From Pseudogulbenkiania subflava DSM 22618 (GTDB lineage Bacteria; Pseudomonadota; Gammaproteobacteria; Burkholderiales; Chromobacteriaceae), in contig NZ_FXAG01000001.1 in assembly GCF_900177275.1 (NCBI RefSeq), positions 285,284-349,283 on the forward strand: DNA of 64,000 nucleotides. The letters run 5' to 3'. Position 1 is the first letter of the stretch. Every line of letters begins with the position of its first letter. This document shows positions 42,856-49,431 of the stretch, piece by piece. Both the position numbers and the translations under genes were made by a program. Under the pieces are notes generated by a model. It had not been told where the DNA came from. It saw only the letters and a list, made by a program, of their open reading frames with translations, and ran no database searches.

Positions 42856-44108
42856 TACGACTCCGGGTGTAAACGGTAAAGACGCGTGATGGCGTGCACC
42901 AGCGCGTCGTGCTCGGGGCCGTGGCCCGCGGACAGCGCCTGGGTCGGCGGGTGCATCAGCTTGTTGGTGAGCTGCTGCGACAGCGCTTCCAGCACCTTGG
43001 CCGGGTCGTCGCCGCGCGCCAGCTGCTTCTGCGCCGCCTCCAGCGCGTGGCGGCGCACGCGCTCGGCCTCGTCGCGCAGGCCGCGAATCAGGGGCACGGT
43101 CTCGCGCCGCTTGAGCCACTCGACGAATTCCTGCACGCGCGCCTGGATGATGGTCTCGGCCTCTTCCGCCGCCAGCTGGCGCGCCTCGCGGCCGACCTCG
43201 ACCACGCTGGCGATGTCGTCCACGGTGTAGAGGAAGACGTCGTCCAGCTCGCCCACCTCGGCCTCGATGTCGCGCGGCACCGCCAGATCGAGCATGAACA
43301 CCGGGCGATGGCGGCGGATCTTGATGGCGCGCTCCATCAGGCCCTTGCCGAGGATCGGCAGCTGGCTCGCGGTGGAGGTCACCACCACGTCGTAGCGCGG
43401 CAGCGCCTCGGGCAGGTCGGACAGGGTAATGGCGTTGCCGCCGAAGCGTTCGGCCAACTTCTCGCCACGCTCCAGCGTGCGGTTGGCCACGGTGATACAG
43501 GACGGGTTGCGCGCGGCGAAGTGCGTGGCCACCAGCTCGATCATCTCGCCGGCGCCGATGAACAGCACCTTGAGCTCGCGGATGGTGGGGAAGATCTGCT
43601 CGGCCAGCTTCACCGCCGCCGCCGACATCGACACCGAATTGGCGCCGACCGCGGTCTTGCTGCGCACTTCCTTGGCCACGGCGAAGGTTTTCTGGAACAG
43701 CGCGTTGAGCTGGGTACCGAGCGTGCCGCTCTGCTCGGCGGCGCGCACCGCGTCCTTGATCTGACCCAGGATCTGGGTTTCGCCCAGCACCATCGAATCC
43801 AGCCCCGAGGCGACGCGGAAGGCGTGGCGCGCGGCGGCGGCGGCGTCGAGCTGATAGAGATAAGGCGCGAGTTCGTCGAGCGGCAGGCCGTGGAACTGCG
43901 ACAGCCACTCCAGCGCCGCCTGCGGGTTGTGGCTCGCGCAGTAGATCTCGGTGCGGTTACAGGTGGAGACGATAGCCGCCTCGCCCGCGGCGTCGGAATG
44001 GACCAGGCTCTCCAGCGCTCCCGGCAATACCTCCGCCGGAAAAGCGAGCTTCTCCCTGACCGACAACGGCGCGGTTTGATGATTGAGTCCGAAAGCAACC
44101 AGATGCAT
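42855..44108 (-). CDS. hemA: Glutamyl-tRNA reductase
   Basis: This 417-residue enzyme makes glutamate-1-semialdehyde, the first committed step of C5-pathway heme synthesis. It has the catalytic cysteine in [10 protein letters not shown] (about residue 50), the signature [11 protein letters not shown], the NADPH-binding segment [21 protein letters not shown] and a C-terminal dimerisation helix. N-terminal lysine/arginine residues (SVREKLAFP) may serve feedback regulation. The start [15 protein letters not shown] is typical of the family. It is transcribed with prfA; a family B element lies 87 bp upstream. Confidence 0.97.
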   Translation of the reverse strand: MHLVAFGLNHQTAPLSVREKLAFPAEVLPGALESLVHSDAAGEAAIVSTCNRTEIYCASHNPQAALEWLSQFHGLPLDELAPYLYQLDAAAAARHAFRVASGLDSMVLGETQILGQIKDAVRAAEQSGTLGTQLNALFQKTFAVAKEVRSKTAVGANSVSMSAAAVKLAEQIFPTIRELKVLFIGAGEMIELVATHFAARNPSCITVANRTLERGEKLAERFGGNAITLSDLPEALPRYDVVVTSTASQLPILGKGLMERAIKIRRHRPVFMLDLAVPRDIEAEVGELDDVFLYTVDDIASVVEVGREARQLAAEEAETIIQARVQEFVEWLKRRETVPLIRGLRDEAERVRRHALEAAQKQLARGDDPAKVLEALSQQLTNKLMHPPTQALSAGHGPEHDALVHAITRLYRLHPES

Positions 44109-44195
44109 GAGCGGAAAGGCCGCAGATTAAATGGCTTATTCTAGCCTAAACCAGTGCTCCCGTCCCTACTCCCCACGGCGGAGGCGAAGAGGTAA

Positions 44196-44461
44196 GAGCC
44201 TGTTCAACGTCTTTTTGCAGCGGCGGCCGAGTACAGCCGGATGCAGCGCGAGAAGAGCGTCCCGCCGCAGTGTCATTCACTGCCAGGGACGAACGACAAC
44301 GCGATGCGCCGGCAGCACCCGGCCCCGAAGGGCTGGCCCGGCAAACGGCCAGCTGCGGTGTTGGACGACTTGACCTTAAAATAACGAAGATCTGCACCGT
44401 CCGCCTAGCATCTGGCCATTTGCCAGGCCAGCGCAGTCGAAAAAAGACGTTGAACAGGCTC
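44196..44461 (+). repeat. Family B MITE-like element, copy 2
   Basis: A 266-bp element flanked by TAA (44193) and TTA (44462), with ends GAGCCTGTTCAACGTC / GACGTTGAACAGGCTC. Compared with copy 1, a G-C pair near the end of the arms is swapped to C-G. In the internal stem two T-A pairs have become C-G pairs. It lies between the divergent hemA and pdxH genes. Confidence 0.85.
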
Positions 44462-44489
44462 TTAAGATAGCACCCCACAGGAGGACGCC

Positions 44490-45131
44490 ATGTCGCTGAA
44501 GCTCGCCGATATCCGCCACGATTACGCCCAGAAGGAACTGTCGCCGGACGACTGCCTGCCCGACGCCGTCGCGCAGTTCACGCTCTGGCTCAACGAAGCC
44601 ATCACCGCCAAGGTCAACGAACCGACCGCCATGCATCTGGCCACCGTCGGCGATAACGGCCGCCCCAGCGCGCGCATCGTGCTGCTCAAGGGGGTCGAGG
44701 ACGGCCGCTTCGTGTTCTACACCAACTACCACAGCCGCAAGGGGCGCCAGCTGACGGCCAACCCCTGGGTCTCGCTGACCTTCTTCTGGCCCGAGCTGGA
44801 ACGCCAGGTGCGCATCGAAGGCAAGGCCGTGACGGTGGCGCCGGAGGTGTCCGACACCTACTTCCACAGCCGCCCCTACGCCAGCCGCCTCGGCGCCTGG
44901 GCCTCGGAACAGAGCAGCGAGATTTCCTCCAAGGCCGAGCTGATCAAGCGTGCCGCGCTGTTCGGCGCCAAGTACCCGCTGCACGTGCCGCGCCCGCCGC
45001 ACTGGGGCGGCTTCGCCGTGGCCGCCGACCGCATCGAATTCTGGCAGGGCCGCCCCAGCCGGCTGCACGACCGCGTGGTGTACACACTGGACGCCACCGG
45101 CCAGTGGCAGAAGTCGCGGCTGGCGCCATAA
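44490..45131 (+). CDS. pdxH: Pyridoxamine 5'-phosphate oxidase
   Basis: A 213-residue FMN enzyme that oxidises pyridoxamine or pyridoxine phosphate to PLP. The family pattern is complete: ATVGDNGRPSARIVLLKG and FYTNYHSRKGRQL for FMN and phosphate binding, PYASRLGAWASEQS, and the C-terminal PSRLHDRVVYTLD...WQKSRLAP. A GGAGG site precedes the ATG. The gene is monocistronic, ended by the terminator at 45165-45194. A family B element ends 28 bp upstream of its start. Confidence 0.97.
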   Translation: MSLKLADIRHDYAQKELSPDDCLPDAVAQFTLWLNEAITAKVNEPTAMHLATVGDNGRPSARIVLLKGVEDGRFVFYTNYHSRKGRQLTANPWVSLTFFWPELERQVRIEGKAVTVAPEVSDTYFHSRPYASRLGAWASEQSSEISSKAELIKRAALFGAKYPLHVPRPPHWGGFAVAADRIEFWQGRPSRLHDRVVYTLDATGQWQKSRLAP

Positions 45132-45164
45132 CGGCCCGCCCGGCCGGACAGGCCTCAAACAGGC

Positions 45165-45194
45165 AAAAAAGGTTGGCCGAAGCCAACCTTTTTT
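45165..45194. terminator. Intrinsic terminator after pdxH carrying GGTTGGCCGAA
   Basis: A perfect stem AAAAAAGGTTGGC / GCCAACCTTTTTT with a CGAA tetraloop. The 11-mer GGTTGGCCGAA (45171-45181) forms one arm plus the loop. A and T runs on either side let it work for pdxH and for the convergent CDGSH gene. Confidence 0.9.
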
Positions 45195-45243
45195 GCTTTC
45201 TGCCGCGCCGGTGCCGTCCAGGGCGGGCCGATCCACGGCGCCG

Positions 45244-45450
45244 CTACGACGTCTCGTCCAGATCGCTCTTGAACTCGGCCGCCTTGTGCGAACCGTCGCA
45301 GAACGGCTTGTTCCTGGAGTGGCCGCAGCGGCACAGCCAGACCTGGTCCTGCTCCACGGCGATCTCCCGGCCGCCCTGGGTGACGATCGTGAACTCGCCC
45401 TTGATGTGATACGGGCCGTTGTTGCGCGGCGTGATGATGGCTTTTCCCAT
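45244..45450 (-). CDS. CDGSH-type iron-sulfur protein
   Basis: A 68-residue protein with the mitoNEET-type 2Fe-2S ligand motif CRCGHSRNKPFCDGSH (three cysteines and one histidine) at about residues 40-55. It is probably a small soluble redox or Fe-S carrier; the cellular partner is unknown. The start MGKAIITPRNNGPYHIKGEF is typical of the family. It is convergent with pdxH and 35 bp downstream of the YbaK-like gene, possibly co-transcribed. Confidence 0.9.
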   Translation of the reverse strand: MGKAIITPRNNGPYHIKGEFTIVTQGGREIAVEQDQVWLCRCGHSRNKPFCDGSHKAAEFKSDLDETS

Positions 45451-45485
45451 GCATGCTCCCTGACGCTAGCGCCGGCGCGGGCGCG

Positions 45486-45962
45486 TCACGTGCTCCAGCG
45501 GTGGGCGAAACTGCCCCGCTCCGCCTTGTCCATCAGGTTGAGGAACTGCTCGGTGCGCATGTGGATCAGGTCCTCGTGATCGCCCGCCTCGAAGTAGATG
45601 TCCGGCTGCGCCGCCAGGCTCTCGTCGAGGTAGGTCTGCATGCCGTAGGCCATGCCCACCGGCGGCACCGCGCCGATTTCGCAGTCCTGGAACAGCGCCG
45701 ACAGCTCGGCCTCCCGGACCAGTTCCAGATCCCGTCCGGTGGTGTCCCTCAGCTCCGACATGTCCAGGCGGAAGGTGGACGGCAGCACCGCCGCCACGTA
45801 GCCGCGCTCGTCGGCCAGCAGCACCGTCTTGGCCAGGCGATCGCCCGGCACGTGCGCCACCTGGGCGGTTTCGCTGGTGGAATGGGTGTGCGCGTGATGC
45901 ACGATATCGTACTGACTGCCCTTGCGGCTCAGGCAGTTCTGCAGGGTGGTAGAGATCGACAT
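45486..45962 (-). CDS. YbaK/aminoacyl-tRNA deacylase-like protein
   Basis: A 158-residue protein of the YbaK/EbsC/ProRS-editing-domain superfamily. It has AQVAHVPGDRLAKTVLLADERG, which holds the conserved lysine, and IGAVPPVGMAYGMQTYLDES, the GXXXP-type loop. Such proteins hydrolyse mischarged aminoacyl-tRNAs in trans. The start at 45962 has GGAGGAGG 6-10 bp upstream. It is likely co-transcribed with the CDGSH gene. Confidence 0.8.
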   Translation of the reverse strand: MSISTTLQNCLSRKGSQYDIVHHAHTHSTSETAQVAHVPGDRLAKTVLLADERGYVAAVLPSTFRLDMSELRDTTGRDLELVREAELSALFQDCEIGAVPPVGMAYGMQTYLDESLAAQPDIYFEAGDHEDLIHMRTEQFLNLMDKAERGSFAHRWST

Positions 45963-46130
45963 GATCGTCCTCCTCCAAACTCGGCCATGACCCGGCCCCC
46001 GAAAGCCGGCGGACGACGGGCGCGAGCCGTGCGGTATGCGAAAGGTTGCCCCTTGAGATTCTTTAAAACTAGCCCGCTTTGCCCCACAAGTGAAGGCATC
46101 CGGCGGCACGCGCCCCGCCGCCCGGGCAAT

Positions 46131-46156
46131 AAAAAGCCCGTCCACAACGGACGGGC
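46131..46156 (-). terminator. Intrinsic terminator of psiF-like gene
   Basis: An 8-bp stem GCCCGTCC / GGACGGGC with a 5-nt loop, followed on the minus strand by five T residues, 28 bp after the stop codon. Confidence 0.85.
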
Positions 46157-46183
46157 CCGGGTGATACGCCACGCGCTGCCGGC

Positions 46184-46447
46184 TTACTTGGCGCCGGCGT
46201 CCTTCACGCACTTCTTCACGAAGCTCGCCTTGGCGGCGCCCGCCAGCTTCTTCTCGGCGGCCTTGCCCTCGCAGCTCGACTGCGCCGACGAGGCCTTGCT
46301 GTCCTTCTCGCACTTCTTGAGGAAACTGGCCTTGGCGGCACCCGCCAGCTTCTTCTCCGCCGCCTTGGCTTCGCACGCGGCGTTGCCGGCCAGGGCCACG
46401 TTGGCCGAAACCAGGGCCAGCAGTGCCATCATTACGAATTTGCGCAT
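46184..46447 (-). CDS. PsiF-repeat exported protein
   Basis: An 87-residue protein with a signal peptide (MRKFVMMALLALVSANVALA) and two PsiF repeats. The repeats are nearly identical (CEAKAAEKKLAGAAKASFLKKC and CEGKAAEKKLAGAAKASFVKKC), each bracketed by cysteines. PsiF is phosphate-starvation-inducible in E. coli; its role is unknown. It is monocistronic with its own terminator; no pho-box was identified by eye. Confidence 0.88.
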   Translation of the reverse strand: MRKFVMMALLALVSANVALAGNAACEAKAAEKKLAGAAKASFLKKCEKDSKASSAQSSCEGKAAEKKLAGAAKASFVKKCVKDAGAK

Positions 46448-46610
46448 GGTTCACATCCCTTCTTCTGGTTGCATTACGGTCGAACTCAATCGAAAGCCAC
46501 CGGCCGCATCCGCCGATGGCTGAACGGCGCATCACGCCGTTGGCATCAATGTAGCGCAGAACCCCAGCGTACCCAAGTCCCCGGGCACGCCGCCGCCCGC
46601 CACGCCCCCC

Positions 46611-47183
46611 TCAGAACAGCTCGAGTTCACCCGCCGGCTCCCGCTCCGGCTCGCGGCGGTCGACATCGAAATCCAGCGTGGTACCGTTGGCCAGACACAC
46701 GCAGACCGTAACGTCGAAGCGCATCCCATCGTCCACCTCCACCGCGAAACACTGCACCCGCGTCGGATTCAGGACGGACAGGTAGCGAGCGCAGCTGCTC
46801 TCGAGCCTGAACGGCGTCGACATGCCGGCATGCAGGAACTCGGCGCACAGCCCGCGGTTGACGGCACCGCACACCATGTTGACGAACTCGGCGTAGGTGT
46901 CGAACTGGGCCTGATCGTCCAGGGCCCTGTCGCCGCCGCGCGCCTGTCCGGCCAGATGCGCCGTGGTGGCCGCCGCATTGTCGAAATCGAACAGCGCCAC
47001 GATGCGGAACAGGTAGGACGACATGTTGAGCACCACGAGCTGGCGCGGGCCATCCTCGGCCGCGACGTCCCCCTCCGCCTTGCGGGTCACGGTGCAGCTC
47101 GCCCCACCGCCGAGGACACTGTGGTCGCGGATGGCCTGCTCGAACAACCAATCCATCGCGGCACTTGCCTTGGCGGTCATCAT
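46611..47183 (-). CDS. CheX-type phosphatase-like protein with C-terminal AGELELF
   Basis: A 190-residue cytoplasmic protein. Its centre (about 75-180) has the CheX/CheC helix pattern [14 protein letters not shown], where E99 and N102 would be the ExxN residues that attack CheY phosphate. A beta-sheet region and a polar Glu/Arg/Pro tail follow, ending in AGELELF. The same final seven residues end the protein at 48396-49373. It is the last gene of a five-gene operon. ATG at 47183 overlaps the upstream stop by 4 bp (ATGA); a second ATG follows at once. Its role as a phosphatase for the CheY encoded two genes upstream is inferred. Confidence 0.7.
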   Translation of the reverse strand: MMTAKASAAMDWLFEQAIRDHSVLGGGASCTVTRKAEGDVAAEDGPRQLVVLNMSSYLFRIVALFDFDNAAATTAHLAGQARGGDRALDDQAQFDTYAEFVNMVCGAVNRGLCAEFLHAGMSTPFRLESSCARYLSVLNPTRVQCFAVEVDDGMRFDVTVCVCLANGTTLDFDVDRREPEREPAGELELF

Positions 47184-47968
47184 GCCGACAGGTCCGCGCT
47201 GACGATGGTCGACTGGATCTTCTCGGCCTTGGCCCGGATGCCGAAGACGGCGGTGCGGATCATGTTGCCGCTCGCCTGCATGTCCTGGAACGTGGTGGTG
47301 GTGATGAGATCGTTCTTGTCGAGATTGCACTTGTAGTCCTGCGACAGCTTGGCCGAGGTCAGAGCCAGGTCGCGCACGCCGTCCGCCACCACGGCAAAGC
47401 CGCGCCCGTGCTCGCCGGCGCGGGCCGCCTCGATGGCGGCATTGAGCGCCAGCATCACCACGTTCTTCACGATGCGGGCGAATTCCTCGTTCTGTTCCTT
47501 GAGTTCCCGGTTGTTGCCCAGAATGGTCTGCATCTCGTCGTGCCAGCGCTCGACGGTCCTGACGATGCCCAACAGCAGTTCGATATCGCGCTGCAGGGAC
47601 GCCTGATCGGCGCTCAGCTCCGCCCGCACCCGGGCCAGCTGCCGGGCATGCTCCTGGGCCAGTTGCGACAGACGGTCGTCGCATTCCACGGCGGCCTGCT
47701 CCGCCGCCAGGGCCAGCGCCGCCTCATGCACAGCGGCCTGCTGCGCCAGCTGCTGACGCAGTGCGTCGGCTTCGGCACGCCACTTGGCCAGGTGCGCCTC
47801 CAACTCGTCGGCAGCCAGGCGCCCGGACAGCTCGCGGATCAGCTCGTCACGCTGCGCGAGCTCCTTGCGGGCCAAGCGCTGCCCGGCGGCGGCGCGCCAC
47901 CACATGGCGGCCGCGCCCAGCACCATCCCCGCCGCCACCAGCAGGAACGTGTTTAGCGTTAAATCCAT
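47180..47968 (-). CDS. Membrane-anchored MCP signalling-tip protein lacking a sensor domain
   Basis: A 262-residue protein with one N-terminal membrane helix (about 6-27), a long coiled coil (about 30-160) and an abbreviated methyl-accepting-chemotaxis tip. The tip ([33 protein letters not shown]) is the hairpin that normally contacts CheA and CheW. There is no periplasmic sensor domain and no HAMP, and the helical bundle after the tip is only about 50 residues. It may act as a scaffold or cytoplasmic sensor. It lies between cheY (28 bp gap) and a CheX-like gene (4 bp overlap). No cheW, cheR or cheB is nearby. Confidence 0.75.
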   Translation of the reverse strand: MDLTLNTFLLVAAGMVLGAAAMWWRAAAGQRLARKELAQRDELIRELSGRLAADELEAHLAKWRAEADALRQQLAQQAAVHEAALALAAEQAAVECDDRLSQLAQEHARQLARVRAELSADQASLQRDIELLLGIVRTVERWHDEMQTILGNNRELKEQNEEFARIVKNVVMLALNAAIEAARAGEHGRGFAVVADGVRDLALTSAKLSQDYKCNLDKNDLITTTTFQDMQASGNMIRTAVFGIRAKAEKIQSTIVSADLSA

Positions 47969-47996
47969 CCCTTACCCTTTGCGGCCCGGCCGCTCC

Positions 47997-48362
47997 TCAG
48001 CTGGCCAGTTTCTTCAGCGTCGCGATCACGCCAGGACCATTGAACGGCTTGACGATCCAGCCCTTGATGCCGGCGGCCTTGCCGCGCTCCTTCATCGCCG
48101 GGCTGTTCTCGGTGGTCAGCATGATGATGCTGACGGCCGTGTTCTTCTGCTCGCTGCGGATTTTCTCGGCCATAGTCAGGCCGTCCATATTGGGCATGTT
48201 CACGTCGCTGACCACCAGCTTGATCGACGCATCCGCCTTGAGCTTGTCGAGCCCGTCCTTGCCGTCCACCGCGGTGGCGACCGCCAGGCCCTGCGACTTC
48301 AGAAAATCCGCCACCTCGTTGCGGACGGTGCTGGAATCATCGACTACCAAAATCTGCGCCAT
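47997..48362 (-). CDS. CheY-like single-domain response regulator
   Basis: A 121-residue receiver with the acidic pair LVVDDSS, the phospho-acceptor in LVVSDVNMPNMDG (about D52), the Thr of MLTTENS and the lysine of VKPFNG. There is no output domain, so it works as a diffusible phosphoprotein. The neighbours supply a kinase with an HPt domain and two CheX-type phosphatases, giving a complete local phosphorelay. Third gene of the operon. Confidence 0.88.
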   Translation of the reverse strand: MAQILVVDDSSTVRNEVADFLKSQGLAVATAVDGKDGLDKLKADASIKLVVSDVNMPNMDGLTMAEKIRSEQKNTAVSIIMLTTENSPAMKERGKAAGIKGWIVKPFNGPGVIATLKKLAS

Positions 48363-48395
48363 GGAATATCCTTTTCAAAATGACATGAGCAATGA

Positions 48396-49373
48396 TCAGA
48401 ACAGCTCGAGCTCGCCGGCATCCACCAGCGACTCGACCGAAGGGTTTTCCCGGAACTCGTCGGGCGACCAGTTCAGGTTGAAGACGAAGCGCTGGAAGAT
48501 CGGCACCGCCGCCGCCTCGGGACGATGACGCTCGCGCAGCAGGTACTTGAGGCACAGCTGGGGATCGTCCGAACCAAAGGAAATGAAACCGCGCTGATGG
48601 TTGATGATGATCGGCACCTGGGTCTGGCCGCGCTCGCCACGGTTGTCATGGCCGACGTAGCGGTTCTTGAACGAGCCCCAGGCCAGGTTGGTCAATTCCC
48701 CCAGCACGTTGTTGAGCTCGCGGAAGGTCCAGTGTTCGCCCTCCGGCCCCCCGGCTCGGCGCAGCAGCTCCAGCACCGCCTCCTCCGAGGCCTGGAACAT
48801 CATGTAGCCGCGGCACCAGTCACTGTCGATGGCGATCAGCGTGAAGACTTCGCCGTAGATGAGACGGTCCTTGACCAGATAAGGCGTCTCGGTGTCGATG
48901 TCGCAGAGGGGAAACAAGGTTTCGAGCGAGGCCCGGGTGAAGTCGGAGATGCCGCGCACCAGCTCGTTGGGGTAGACGCGGCTGAAGATCGAGACCTCGA
49001 GCGAGGAACGCAGCTGCTGCAGGTCGGCCAGCGTGTAGGCGCAGCGGAACATCGCCGCCGTCTTCTCGTCCAGCCCGGCCATGCTGGCCACGGCGTCGCG
49101 ACGCAGAAAAATCGGCAATTCCGGACGCGCCGCGTGGATTTCACGGGCCAGAGCCAGGCCCTGGCCCGCCGTGCCGCCGAAGCGCTCGTACAGCATGATG
49201 CCGCCAAGATCGACATTGGAGCGGAGGATGGCCATCACGCTGGCCGCATCGCGCTGCTGCGGCCGGATGCCCACCAACCCGCACTCCTCGCAGAAGGCCT
49301 TCAGGTGCTCGAAATGCGCCGCCACATCGTCCAACACCAGGACCTTGCTGACGACCAGCCTATCGTTCTTCAT
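48396..49373 (-). CDS. Pseudo-receiver-CheX fusion ending in AGELELF
   Basis: A 325-residue cytoplasmic protein. Residues 8-125 look like a receiver domain: VLVLDD starts it and GIMLYERFGG occupies the phospho-acceptor strand, but the acceptor Asp, the Thr/Ser and the Lys are missing, so it is probably not phosphorylated. Residues about 145-310 form a CheX-type domain with the ExxN phosphatase pattern in ELTNLAWGSFKN (E226, N229). The chain ends in AGELELF, identical to the other CheX protein of the operon. It would dephosphorylate or tether the CheY encoded 33 bp downstream. The function is inferred from motifs. Confidence 0.7.
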   Translation of the reverse strand: MKNDRLVVSKVLVLDDVAAHFEHLKAFCEECGLVGIRPQQRDAASVMAILRSNVDLGGIMLYERFGGTAGQGLALAREIHAARPELPIFLRRDAVASMAGLDEKTAAMFRCAYTLADLQQLRSSLEVSIFSRVYPNELVRGISDFTRASLETLFPLCDIDTETPYLVKDRLIYGEVFTLIAIDSDWCRGYMMFQASEEAVLELLRRAGGPEGEHWTFRELNNVLGELTNLAWGSFKNRYVGHDNRGERGQTQVPIIINHQRGFISFGSDDPQLCLKYLLRERHRPEAAAVPIFQRFVFNLNWSPDEFRENPSVESLVDAGELELF

Positions 49374-49431
49374 CTACCAACCCTGTTCCTGATTCAACCA
49401 TCCCATCCTTGCCCGCCGACGGCCCCCGGCC

